NCBI GenBank assembly: GCA_959022495.1
Contig: CAUEYX010000005.1
Location: 127,753-191,752 of the forward strand
Direction: 5' to 3'
Length of the DNA stretch: 64,000 bases
DNA from: an uncultured Lachnospiraceae bacterium
Lineage (GTDB): Bacteria > Bacillota > Clostridia > Lachnospirales > Lachnospiraceae
Both the position numbers and the translations under genes were made by a program. The notes beneath the pieces were generated by a model, which saw only the letters and a list, made by a program, of their open reading frames with translations, searched no databases and was not told the DNA's origin. Within the stretch, counting starts at the first letter, position 1, and every line of letters begins with the position of its first letter. Shown piece after piece: positions 33,836-42,958 of the stretch.

Positions 33836-34342
33836 ATGAAAAAGAAGAAAAAAAGACTACAAATAGTACTTATCAGTCTGCTTGTGATTAGTGTATTAAT
33901 CCTGGGAGCGGCGATCGGATATCTGATTCAAGATAATGGGAAATTGTCATCAAAAACGGAAAAGCAAAATGGATCTGCAGAAAACGCTGATGTGAAAGAT
34001 GATCAGATGGAAAATATTGTGATACACACAGAATATGGGGATCTGTATTATCCGGAACAATGGTCAGAATACCTCAAAACGGAACAAAATAGGAACAATG
34101 AGTCCTTACAGGTCTCTTTTTCAGCGCATTTAGGGGACAGAAACTTCCCTATGTTTCAAGTTACGATTGGTGAAAGCGAGGATACGGAGGTGGGAGAGCT
34201 CACAGATAATTCTGGAACGAAGAGAACCGTATATATGAATGTAACAGAATTGGAAGGCATGGAGGAGCTTTCCGAAATGGAACAGCAGCAGATCTATGCG
34301 ATGCAGGAGGATTTAAATTATGTGATTGACCATTTAAAATGA
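33836..34342 (+). CDS. small membrane-anchored extracellular protein of unknown function
   Basis: The 168-residue protein has a Lys-rich start, one membrane helix (about residues 8-30) and an extracellular domain beginning ENIVIHTEYGDLYYPEQW, then a beta-rich fold. The start at ATG 33836 has AAGGAGG 5 bp upstream; the earlier ATG at 33821 overlaps this site. I recognise no family. Position between licD and the phosphodiester glycosidase suggests a surface role with them. Confidence 0.72.
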   Translation: MKKKKKRLQIVLISLLVISVLILGAAIGYLIQDNGKLSSKTEKQNGSAENADVKDDQMENIVIHTEYGDLYYPEQWSEYLKTEQNRNNESLQVSFSAHLGDRNFPMFQVTIGESEDTEVGELTDNSGTKRTVYMNVTELEGMEELSEMEQQQIYAMQEDLNYVIDHLK

Positions 34343-34385
34343 AGCAGCAGTGATGAATACAAATGGTGAAATGAGAGGTGCAGTA

Positions 34386-37300
34386 ATGAAAAAGAGAAGA
34401 TACATAACCAATTTAACGGCATTGATTATGACGACATGTATGGTATTACCGACTACTGTATATGCGGCTGAATCAGAAGAACAGTATGTCGAGAACACGC
34501 AGGGAGAGTCTTCTAATATATCCGAAGATTCAGAATCATCCACGGTGTCGGATTACAGTTCTTTTCTTTCGGCATTAAAAGTATTGGAAGGATATGCAGG
34601 CGATTATGCTATAGCAGATGATGAAGACGCGGCAGGGCTGGTAATCAATTATATCCGGACAGGTATTGAAAAATATAATACAGACAGCTGGGCAATTCTC
34701 GCGGGAGGTGAGAATACCGGATTTACGGCGTACGTGGCAGAGCGGGATACGGAGAATGGAACAAATGCGGGAGCTCTCAGAGGCATTGGGAACTTCGAGA
34801 TCCCCAATGGCCAGACTGTGGAATTCGCCCATATGTTTGGAGCAATGAATATTGCGTATTATAACGATAACGCTGCCGCGAATGCCGATTTCGGAAGCTG
34901 GGCAGGTGATATTGTAGATCTTATGGAGTACACAAAAGGAAAAGTAAGCGGTACGGATGTGGAGACCATGGCGCAGGACATTCGTGAAAATTATCTCGGG
35001 GTGGATGATCCGGAAGCACATTCTTTCGGATATCAGGATATTTACGGTGACTTGGATTCCTTCTATATAATGAGTCAGCTGACATCGGGAAGCCGGCAGT
35101 TAAGTGAGATATTTGAAAGCTATTTTACCGCGTCTCTTACAGACACAGACCGGGCCGTGTTTTTTATAACAAATCGCTTCCCCGGGGCGGCCACGCAGGA
35201 AGCAGTCAGGAAAGCGATTTATGAGGCATATAAGGGAAATGCAGGAGCAGGACTGCTGGAGACGGAGCGGGGACTGTCAGAAGAGAGTGGTCTTCGAACC
35301 GCCTGCTGCTACGCGTTTGCCGATTATCTATATGAACTGGCAGAAGACGAGTTTGGCGCGTCAGAAGAAGGCAATCCGTATTATAAGGTATTCTCATCGG
35401 AGGACAGTACGCTTGCTCCCGGTATCGAGCAGAATATCAAGTATGCGTTAACAGCGGATGAAAAGCAGATCGTATATTATACAGCGACTGTGGATATCAG
35501 CAGGGATGACGTGAGCATCTATGCAAATTATAAAGATAACGATGGGTCTTCCTGGGGAATGCAGAGAGTGACGGATCAGATCGCCGCGGCAGAGGAAAAT
35601 TATACGAATCCATCCAGCGGCTGTTATATTGAAAATTTCACCCCTGTTGTGGGAGTAAATGCGGATTTTTACGATATGACAAATGGACGTCCGTCCGGGG
35701 CGCTGGTCATGGAAAGCGTGGAATATAATGGCGTGGGAAGCGAAAACTTTTTCGCGATTTTAAAAGACGGAACCGCGATGATTGGCAGTCCTTCTGATTA
35801 CGCTGTATACAAAGATCAGATTAAAGAAGCTGTAGGCGGCGCCAATTATCTCGTAAAAGACGGGGAAATAGCTGTCGCGGCGACAGAGGACTATTTTACC
35901 TCCAGGGCATCAAGGACCTGCGTTGGTATTACCGCGGATGGCAGAGTTGTTCTGATGGTGCTGGACGGAAGGCAGGAGCCCTTCTCTACAGGAGGCAGTA
36001 TAGAAGAAATTGCTCAGATCATGCTGGATGCCGGCTGTGTAACAGCAATTAATCTGGATGGCGGCGGTTCGACGACATATGCCGCAAAACAGGAGGGTGA
36101 AAATGAAATCTCTGTCGTTAACCGGCCGTCTGACGGCTATGAGCGGTCTGTCAGTTCGTCTCTTATGGTTGTTTCTACCGCGAAATCTTCGACAGAATTT
36201 GATCATGCGCTGGTGACAACCGATACGGATTATATGACAGCAGGCGCGTCTATGTCAGTATCCGCACTGGGGGTCAGCATATCCGGAAACGCGGCGGATC
36301 TGCCGGAGGGAGCGGAACTTACCGTTTCAGATGAGAACATTGCGGTATTAAAGGACGGCATCCTGACAGGAGTATCTGAGGGAAGTGTGACCGTATCTGT
36401 CATGCTGGACGGAGAGAATCTTGGCGGCAAGACTGTGCAGATTGTTCGGCCGGATGGCTTGAATTTTACCAGGGACAGTATGAACGCGGTCTATGGCTCT
36501 CAAATAGAACTGCCGGTTGAGGCTGTTTATAATGGAAATAAGGTCACCATATGCCCGGATGATATTACCTTTGAGCTGAGTTCTGCTGATGCCGGAACGA
36601 TTGAAGGATTTCTCTTTACAGGTGATGAGGAATCAAGTGTCCGCAATGTAACAGTGACAGCTTCGCTGACAAAAGATTTGTCTGTCAGTGATACGATGAA
36701 GATTGCCCTCTATAAAAACGGTGAGGCAGTTTTTGACTTTGATGACGCGATGGCAGGAGATGCTTCCTTTGCGTGGAACAGGGATGTAACAAATGCCACA
36801 ACTTCCGATGAGGTCTACTATCACGTTACTGATCCGGATCAGGAGATGAATCTTTCGTACATATTCGCGCTGGATATGACGGCGGTTCCTGTTCCGGAAA
36901 AGATCGAACCACTTCTGGGCCTGGTCGCGGGAGGAGATCTCGAAAACGTCCGCGCCTGGGATCTGCTCCTTCAGCTGGCGGAACGTGTAGGCACAATGAC
37001 CACGGTTACAGTGAATATGAAGATCGATCCGAATCTAGAGATCGACTATTCCGAGATGACTCTGGTTAATGAGTATTTTACCCTGACCGGAAAGGAGTTT
37101 GACGAAGAGACGGCCACATTGACAATCACCTGCAGCTGGAATAAGCAGACGGCAGCGATCCCGGCTGAGACTGCGAATCCGGTCTGCATTGTCAGCGGTA
37201 TCAAGGCAGTGCCGAAAGAGGATGCCGGATGGGATGAGAAGGAATGTCTGGAGATTACGAATACCGGAGATCTGAGTTATGACATTTATCTCCGCTCAAG

Positions 37301-38489
37301 TACACTGTATAATCTGGCCAATACTTCATCCATGCAGGAGCAGTATGATATTTATCCATATGTGAATCCGGACGATGAAAGTGAAAAAGGAGGGCATTTC
37401 TCGACAACGTATAAAACGTTTGAAGATACATTTACATTGGATAAATCTTCATGGCAGGGCTGGCGCGAAGCCGGGGACGATCTGTATTACTATATAGATA
37501 ATGTGCCGGTAACTGGTATTCAGTACATTCCGGGATATGAGGATGAAGACCATTCCTATTATTATCAGTTTGATGAAAACGGCATCTGCCAGGGGAAGGT
37601 AACCAGTCTTTTTGAACTGGATGGAGAACTGTATTACGCGATCAACGGAGAGAAGGTGACAGGCTGGCGTATGGTGACGGAAGACGGAGAGGACCACTAC
37701 TATTATTTCGATAGAGATACCGGGAAGGCAGTTGATGGTGAACAGACGATTGACGGTTATTATTATACATTCACAGACCGTATTTTGACCCGAGGAGACT
37801 TGATTCAAAGCTCAGAGGGCTGGCACTATAAATGGGCCGGCGAATGGGTGATGAACAGCTGGATAGAGATCGACGGAAACAAATACTATGCAGGAAAACA
37901 GCCATATGGATATTTTGTGACGGATCTTCACATGTATATCTACAAATATGGAAGCACCATAGAGAAGGCGAACTGCCTGTTTGATGAAAACGGCGTATGG
38001 CAGGAGAGTTACTCCGGACTGTATACAGAAGAGGATGGCGATACCTACCTGATTGAGAACGGCTATATGGCAGGCGGCGCGGGACTGGTTTATCTGGACG
38101 GATACTATTACTATTTCCGAACCAGCACCAGTACGGCTGTCAAGGACCGCGTTTATTGGGTAACGGCCACGAATGATCTGCTGCCGTCAGGGGAGTATCA
38201 GTTTGACGCGGAAGGAAAGATGGTGAATCCGCCTGAGACGCCAGATCCGGATGATCCGGAACCGGAAGTGAAAAACGGAATCGTGGCTGAAAACGGAAGC
38301 CTTTACTACTATGTAGACGGCATCCTGACCGGAGCGGGCCTGATTCAGATCGATGGAGACTATTATTATGTAAAAACATCCAATGGGGAAGTGGTTCATG
38401 GGAGAACCTATTGGATCACAGCGACAAATGATCTGCTCCCGTCCGCGCAGTATATGTTTGCGGATGATGGAAAAATGATTATGGATTAA
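34386..38489 (+). CDS. secreted phosphodiester glycosidase (NAGPA domain) with wall-binding-like repeats
   Basis: The 1367-residue protein has a Sec signal peptide (MKKRRYITNL to VYAAES). A helical N-terminal domain is followed by an NAGPA-type domain (GVNADFYDMTNGRPSG, RTCVGITADGRVVLMVLDGR, INLDGGGSTT and the NRPSDG loop near 36118-36135). Ig-like/BIG and cohesin-like beta domains come next, then about 350 residues of Tyr/Gly-rich repeats (YYYFDRDTGKAVDG type) like choline-binding modules. NAGPA domains cleave sugar 1-phosphodiesters. The last 72 residues (from Lys1296) nearly repeat in the protein at 39244. I start at ATG 34386, which has GAGAGGTG upstream and a good signal peptide. Confidence 0.85.
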   Translation: MKKRRYITNLTALIMTTCMVLPTTVYAAESEEQYVENTQGESSNISEDSESSTVSDYSSFLSALKVLEGYAGDYAIADDEDAAGLVINYIRTGIEKYNTDSWAILAGGENTGFTAYVAERDTENGTNAGALRGIGNFEIPNGQTVEFAHMFGAMNIAYYNDNAAANADFGSWAGDIVDLMEYTKGKVSGTDVETMAQDIRENYLGVDDPEAHSFGYQDIYGDLDSFYIMSQLTSGSRQLSEIFESYFTASLTDTDRAVFFITNRFPGAATQEAVRKAIYEAYKGNAGAGLLETERGLSEESGLRTACCYAFADYLYELAEDEFGASEEGNPYYKVFSSEDSTLAPGIEQNIKYALTADEKQIVYYTATVDISRDDVSIYANYKDNDGSSWGMQRVTDQIAAAEENYTNPSSGCYIENFTPVVGVNADFYDMTNGRPSGALVMESVEYNGVGSENFFAILKDGTAMIGSPSDYAVYKDQIKEAVGGANYLVKDGEIAVAATEDYFTSRASRTCVGITADGRVVLMVLDGRQEPFSTGGSIEEIAQIMLDAGCVTAINLDGGGSTTYAAKQEGENEISVVNRPSDGYERSVSSSLMVVSTAKSSTEFDHALVTTDTDYMTAGASMSVSALGVSISGNAADLPEGAELTVSDENIAVLKDGILTGVSEGSVTVSVMLDGENLGGKTVQIVRPDGLNFTRDSMNAVYGSQIELPVEAVYNGNKVTICPDDITFELSSADAGTIEGFLFTGDEESSVRNVTVTASLTKDLSVSDTMKIALYKNGEAVFDFDDAMAGDASFAWNRDVTNATTSDEVYYHVTDPDQEMNLSYIFALDMTAVPVPEKIEPLLGLVAGGDLENVRAWDLLLQLAERVGTMTTVTVNMKIDPNLEIDYSEMTLVNEYFTLTGKEFDEETATLTITCSWNKQTAAIPAETANPVCIVSGIKAVPKEDAGWDEKECLEITNTGDLSYDIYLRSSTLYNLANTSSMQEQYDIYPYVNPDDESEKGGHFSTTYKTFEDTFTLDKSSWQGWREAGDDLYYYIDNVPVTGIQYIPGYEDEDHSYYYQFDENGICQGKVTSLFELDGELYYAINGEKVTGWRMVTEDGEDHYYYFDRDTGKAVDGEQTIDGYYYTFTDRILTRGDLIQSSEGWHYKWAGEWVMNSWIEIDGNKYYAGKQPYGYFVTDLHMYIYKYGSTIEKANCLFDENGVWQESYSGLYTEEDGDTYLIENGYMAGGAGLVYLDGYYYYFRTSTSTAVKDRVYWVTATNDLLPSGEYQFDAEGKMVNPPETPDPDDPEPEVKNGIVAENGSLYYYVDGILTGAGLIQIDGDYYYVKTSNGEVVHGRTYWITATNDLLPSAQYMFADDGKMIMD

Positions 38490-38567
38490 CAGACGCGGCG
38501 GAGGAAGCCGGTGTGAGCATCGGCTTCTGATTCGCTGCAGGGAAGGGATGAAAAGGGGGAATTTTGT

Positions 38568-39251
38568 TTGAAAATTTTCTCGGATTATGCGCTGTCTGTT
38601 CTGCTCGCGGCGGGAACGATATTTACCTTTTGCTGGCTCTGCCTGCTGCGTGACCGCCTGCGGATAAAATGGTACGCGGCGATTTTGATCTCGATTCTGC
38701 ATACGGTATACGGCGTATTTACTGTTAAAGTATTCGCGTTTATGGAGACGGGGTTTTCGGCAGGGAATCTGGACAATATGAGTCTGTTCGGCGGAATATT
38801 CTTCATGCCGCTGGCTTACTGGATCGGAGCCAGACTGTTTCAACGAAGTTATGCCGATGTATTTGACATCTTTACGGTCTGTATGATAGTGACAGTCATG
38901 TGCGCGCGGGGGAACTGCGTCATTGCGGGATGCTGCCAGGGAAATCCGATTCCCGGCCTTAATGGAGTACGCTGGCCGACGCGGGAACTGGAAATCATAT
39001 TTTATATTGTTCTCGTTCTTATACTTGCCAGAAAAATCTTTGCAGGAAAGACACGTGGAGAGGCATATCCGATTTACATGGCGGCCTATGGGGGGTTCCG
39101 TTTTATCATAGAGGGCTTCCGATATTCGGAGAGCGGAATGCTCGTCCATCTGGGACATGTATGGGCGCTGTTTTCAGCGGTCATCGGATTCAGCATATAT
39201 ACGGAACTAAGAAAAAAGAGAGGAAAGAACGGAGGGAGAAAACATGAATGA
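38568..39251 (+). CDS. Lgt-like multi-spanning membrane protein
   Basis: The 227-residue protein has about seven hydrophobic helices and the pattern ARGNCVIAGCCQGNP, resembling the RxGNxxxxxxxG region of prolipoprotein diacylglyceryl transferase with two extra Cys, followed by a C-terminal GGFRFIIEGFRYSE segment like the Lgt YGxxRFxxExxR motif. It is probably not the housekeeping Lgt; it may modify or export the adjacent surface proteins. The start is TTG at 38568 after AAGGGGGAA. It overlaps the next gene by 8 bp, so the two are coupled. Confidence 0.75.
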   Translation: MKIFSDYALSVLLAAGTIFTFCWLCLLRDRLRIKWYAAILISILHTVYGVFTVKVFAFMETGFSAGNLDNMSLFGGIFFMPLAYWIGARLFQRSYADVFDIFTVCMIVTVMCARGNCVIAGCCQGNPIPGLNGVRWPTRELEIIFYIVLVLILARKIFAGKTRGEAYPIYMAAYGGFRFIIEGFRYSESGMLVHLGHVWALFSAVIGFSIYTELRKKRGKNGGRKHE

Positions 39252-42087
39252 AGTGAAACAAGTGGTCAGGCGGATGATGGCGCTATTTCTGGTACTTGCC
39301 ATGATTCTGCCCTTTTTTCCGCAGATGAGTATGAAAGTACAGGCGGCGGTCAGCGGAACGCTGACAGGTCTTGCGAATGAGGACATCGGCGCGTCTTATG
39401 AAGGCACTGACAACGGCAGTTACTCCAATTGGAGCGTAACCGGCGGAAATTCTATCAAAGGAAGTGTGATAAGCGTAAGCGGCACATGCAGCACTACAAG
39501 CTATAATACGACCCTTACATTGACAAATAATAAATCAACAGAAGCGGTATTATCTTTTGATTATGCAGTGGAACAAAACAGTGGAACGATTCAGGTGGCG
39601 GGGGCAGACGTTTCTGCCGATGGCAGCTATTCCGGCACAATAGCCGCCGGAGATTCTATCAAGATTTATCTCGCCTCCGGAAGCACAAGCAATGCGGCTT
39701 CCATTACCATGACAAATCTGTCTCTGCTCGCAGATGCGGAGCCGACTGTGACATTCCGCCCAGCGGAGCACGGGAGCTATACAGTCGGCGGCGGGGAGGT
39801 GACAGAGGAAACCTCGAAAACCCAGCACTCCTCCATTGCTTATAATCTGGCTGCTACACCGGATGAGGGTTATAAGTTCTGCGGATGGTATAGTGTGACA
39901 GAGGGTAAATACCTGTCAGCGGATACAGAAACGTCCCTTTATCTTGACGCTGACCAGACAATCACCGCGGTTTTCGTCAGCGGGGACGCGCCGGTATTCT
40001 CTGTCGGCGCAGCGAGATTTACGGACCTGAATGAGGCGGATGCCTATGCCGTATCAAACGGAATTGAAAAAATCAGCCTGGTTTCCGACGGGATTCTTCC
40101 GGCAGGAGATTACACCATATCTGAGGGAGTGATTCTTCTGATTCCGTTTGATGATGGGAATACCTGCTATACGACAGCGCCCGCGACAACCGGATCGTCC
40201 TACTCGACTCCAAGCTGCTATAGGAAATTGGTTATGGAGAGCGGCGCCAATATGACCGTGAACGGTGAGCTGAGCGTGAGCGCGAAGCACACTGCCAATG
40301 GAAACGGATTTAACGGAGCTCCAGGAGGAGGAGCACCCACAGGCGGGTACGGCTACATTTTTATGGAAGATGGAAGCAGTATTACCGTGAATCAGGGCGG
40401 AGGCCTGTATGTCTATGGTTATATCTCCGGGAATGGAACGGTAACGGCAGAATCAGGAGCTGTTGTTTACGAAAACATGCAGATTAAGGATTTCCGTGGT
40501 GGAAGCGTTACCAGCGCCATGGCAGGCAACGAACAGAAAGTGTTCCCGCTTAACCAGTATTTCGTACAGAATATCGAGGCGGAACTGACGCTGGAATCCG
40601 GCGCGGATGAATTTATTTATACTTCTCTTTATGCAAGCAGTATGTCTACTTCCACTGCAGTTCATTTTATTGGCGAGGGCGGAATGTTCGAACTGGAAGA
40701 AGGCGGAACTTTTTCTAAAAAATATCTTCCGGCCGAGGATATACTGGAAGTAAACATTATAGGGGACGCTTCGGTCAATAGTCTGACACTAAAAGTATTG
40801 ACCATTACCGTGTCTTCAGCAGATTATGTGCTTCCGATCACAAACGGAATGCGACTGAATGTTTTATCAGGTACAACGAATATCACCCAGGATGTGGCGC
40901 TCCTCGCGGGAGTAAAAGTTCATGTCAGTGAAAACGCGGCTCTTCATGTTGGCAGCGGTTCCAGCCTGTATGTTTATGACAGAGATGAATGGATCGCAAA
41001 TAATTATGCAAGCTCATCGACATTTAAAACCGTTACCTATTCTCCGACACGGACATACACAAGGAAACAGACGGATCTGACAGATGTCCAAATGGATATT
41101 AACGGCACATTGCTGGCAGACGGATATATTTATACAACAGAAAGCGGAGCGGATATGATCAGCAGCAATGGCACAGGCAGATTGATCATGAACAATGGAG
41201 CCGGAACAGATACGGTTACTTATCAGGCATATGGGGCGGAGAACCTGGCTTACGCGGAGATCCCAGTTACATCAGCAAAACTCCATAATGGCAGTATCTA
41301 TGCTGGAACAGAAGATGAGTATACATCAACATCTGACGCCGTCGCGGGAAGTGTTTATATGTATGATACATCTGCAGACAAGTGGAAGAAGAAGGGCGAA
41401 ACGGAACAGGCCTATACCGTTACCTTTGACGCGAATGGCGGCGAGGGCAAAATGGAAGATCAGGTATTTGCGGCAGGAGAAGAGCAGGCGCTGAATGAAA
41501 ACACCTTTATCCGCGAAAATTATCTGTTCACCGGCTGGAATACAAAAGCGGACGGAACAGGAACTGCTTACGCAGATGGCGAAGCGATAAAGGATCTGGC
41601 AGGAGATCTTACTCTTTACGCCCAGTGGAGAATTCTCAACGGTATCTATCTGGATAAAGAAACGGGGAATTATTATTATTGTATCGATGGGATTATTATG
41701 GCCATCGGGTTAATAGAGATTGACGGTTCTTACTATTATGCAAGGACTTCTACCGGAGCCCTCGTAACCAATCAGAGCTATTGGATTACCAAGACAAACG
41801 GGCTGCTTGAGGCGGGGATTTATCAGTTCGATGAGACCGGAAAGATTGTTTTCCCGGACGAGGAGAAAAATGGCATTGTAGAGGAAAACGGCAGTCTGTA
41901 TTACTATGTGGACGGCGAACTGACCGGAGCCGGGCTGATTCAGATCGGCGATGATTACTATTATGTACGCACATCCACCGGGGAAGTGGTGCACGGCAGA
42001 ACGTATTGGATTACAGCTACAAATGGTCTGCCGCTTCCATCTGCGCAGTATGAGTTCGCGGAGGACGGCAGGCTGATACAGAACTAA
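39244..42087 (+). CDS. large secreted surface protein with InlB-type and wall-binding-like repeats
   Basis: The 947-residue protein has a signal peptide (to about residue 35, KVQAAV). Beta-rich domains follow, including a Gly/Thr/Ser-rich beta-helix-like central part with repeated ESGA..TVNG patterns. An InlB/flg_new repeat (VTFDANGGEGKMEDQ to LTLYAQW) comes next, then Tyr-rich repeats. The last 73 residues (from Lys875) are almost identical to the end of the phosphodiester glycosidase. No LPxTG motif is present, so attachment is presumably non-covalent through the repeats. It is translationally coupled to the Lgt-like gene. It could be an adhesin or scaffold of the glycan layer. Confidence 0.8.
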   Translation: MNEVKQVVRRMMALFLVLAMILPFFPQMSMKVQAAVSGTLTGLANEDIGASYEGTDNGSYSNWSVTGGNSIKGSVISVSGTCSTTSYNTTLTLTNNKSTEAVLSFDYAVEQNSGTIQVAGADVSADGSYSGTIAAGDSIKIYLASGSTSNAASITMTNLSLLADAEPTVTFRPAEHGSYTVGGGEVTEETSKTQHSSIAYNLAATPDEGYKFCGWYSVTEGKYLSADTETSLYLDADQTITAVFVSGDAPVFSVGAARFTDLNEADAYAVSNGIEKISLVSDGILPAGDYTISEGVILLIPFDDGNTCYTTAPATTGSSYSTPSCYRKLVMESGANMTVNGELSVSAKHTANGNGFNGAPGGGAPTGGYGYIFMEDGSSITVNQGGGLYVYGYISGNGTVTAESGAVVYENMQIKDFRGGSVTSAMAGNEQKVFPLNQYFVQNIEAELTLESGADEFIYTSLYASSMSTSTAVHFIGEGGMFELEEGGTFSKKYLPAEDILEVNIIGDASVNSLTLKVLTITVSSADYVLPITNGMRLNVLSGTTNITQDVALLAGVKVHVSENAALHVGSGSSLYVYDRDEWIANNYASSSTFKTVTYSPTRTYTRKQTDLTDVQMDINGTLLADGYIYTTESGADMISSNGTGRLIMNNGAGTDTVTYQAYGAENLAYAEIPVTSAKLHNGSIYAGTEDEYTSTSDAVAGSVYMYDTSADKWKKKGETEQAYTVTFDANGGEGKMEDQVFAAGEEQALNENTFIRENYLFTGWNTKADGTGTAYADGEAIKDLAGDLTLYAQWRILNGIYLDKETGNYYYCIDGIIMAIGLIEIDGSYYYARTSTGALVTNQSYWITKTNGLLEAGIYQFDETGKIVFPDEEKNGIVEENGSLYYYVDGELTGAGLIQIGDDYYYVRTSTGEVVHGRTYWITATNGLPLPSAQYEFAEDGRLIQN

Positions 42088-42112
42088 AGGCCGCATGTGG
42101 CGGGAGATGGAA

Positions 42113-42958
42113 ATGAATCAGCAGAGACAGACAGAGATCCTGTGCGCCACCATGAACCAGACAGATTTTTCCAAATGTCAGGAAATGAATATCCGTAATT
42201 GTGACATCGTCTTTGCGAATCAGTCAGGAAGATATGGATATGAAGAAATCCATAACCACACTGCATCTGCCAGAATGTTAACAACTGCGACGCGAGGGGT
42301 CGGTAAAAACCGAAACCTCGCGCTTGCATTGGCGAAGGGTGAAATCCTGCTGTTTGCAGATGACGACGTTACCTATGAAGCGGATATGTCGGGGACGATC
42401 AGCAGAGCATATCGGAAATTCCCCAAAGCGGATATGATTATATTCGGTATCCAGTACACAAAGCAGGGGAAGGTATTCCAAAAGAGAGTGCCGGATACCG
42501 GAAAGCTTACATTCTTTAAGGCGCTTCGGTACGGAACCTGTGTGATCAGTATACGACGCAGGGCTGTATTAAAATACAATCTTCATTTTACTGAATTATT
42601 TGGCGGAGGCTGTCTGTATTCTTATGGAGAGGATACGGATTTTATTGTGCAGTGTTATAAGAAACGGTTAAAGATATATTCTTATGGCGAGGTTATCGCT
42701 TCAAGCAGCAAAGATGCATCGACTTGTAATACCGGTTTTGGAGAAAAATATTTCTTTGATAAAGGAGCGCTGGCAAGGCATTCGCTGGGAATCATGGCAA
42801 TTCCGTATATGCTGCGTATGGCTCGTAAGCCAATGGAGTCAAATATAGATTTCCGGAGCAGGATGAAATTATTATGGAGCGGATATGTCAATTTCCCGGC
42901 ATTATTATCATTTAACGACTGGAATAGACAACATGAAGAAAATGATCATTGTAAATAA
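42113..42958 (+). CDS. glycosyltransferase-like protein (GT2 fold)
   Basis: The 281-residue protein has the GT-A features GVGKNRNLALALAKGEILLFADDDVTY (DxD), GGGCLYSYGEDTDF and a basic C-terminus. The N-terminus is unusual, starting ILCATMNQTDFSKCQEMNI, a pattern seen in a group of Gram-positive polysaccharide glycosyltransferases. I start at ATG 42113 (GGGAG 6 bp upstream); ATG 42107 abuts that site. It overlaps the next gene by about 26 bp. Confidence 0.85.
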   Translation: MNQQRQTEILCATMNQTDFSKCQEMNIRNCDIVFANQSGRYGYEEIHNHTASARMLTTATRGVGKNRNLALALAKGEILLFADDDVTYEADMSGTISRAYRKFPKADMIIFGIQYTKQGKVFQKRVPDTGKLTFFKALRYGTCVISIRRRAVLKYNLHFTELFGGGCLYSYGEDTDFIVQCYKKRLKIYSYGEVIASSSKDASTCNTGFGEKYFFDKGALARHSLGIMAIPYMLRMARKPMESNIDFRSRMKLLWSGYVNFPALLSFNDWNRQHEENDHCK

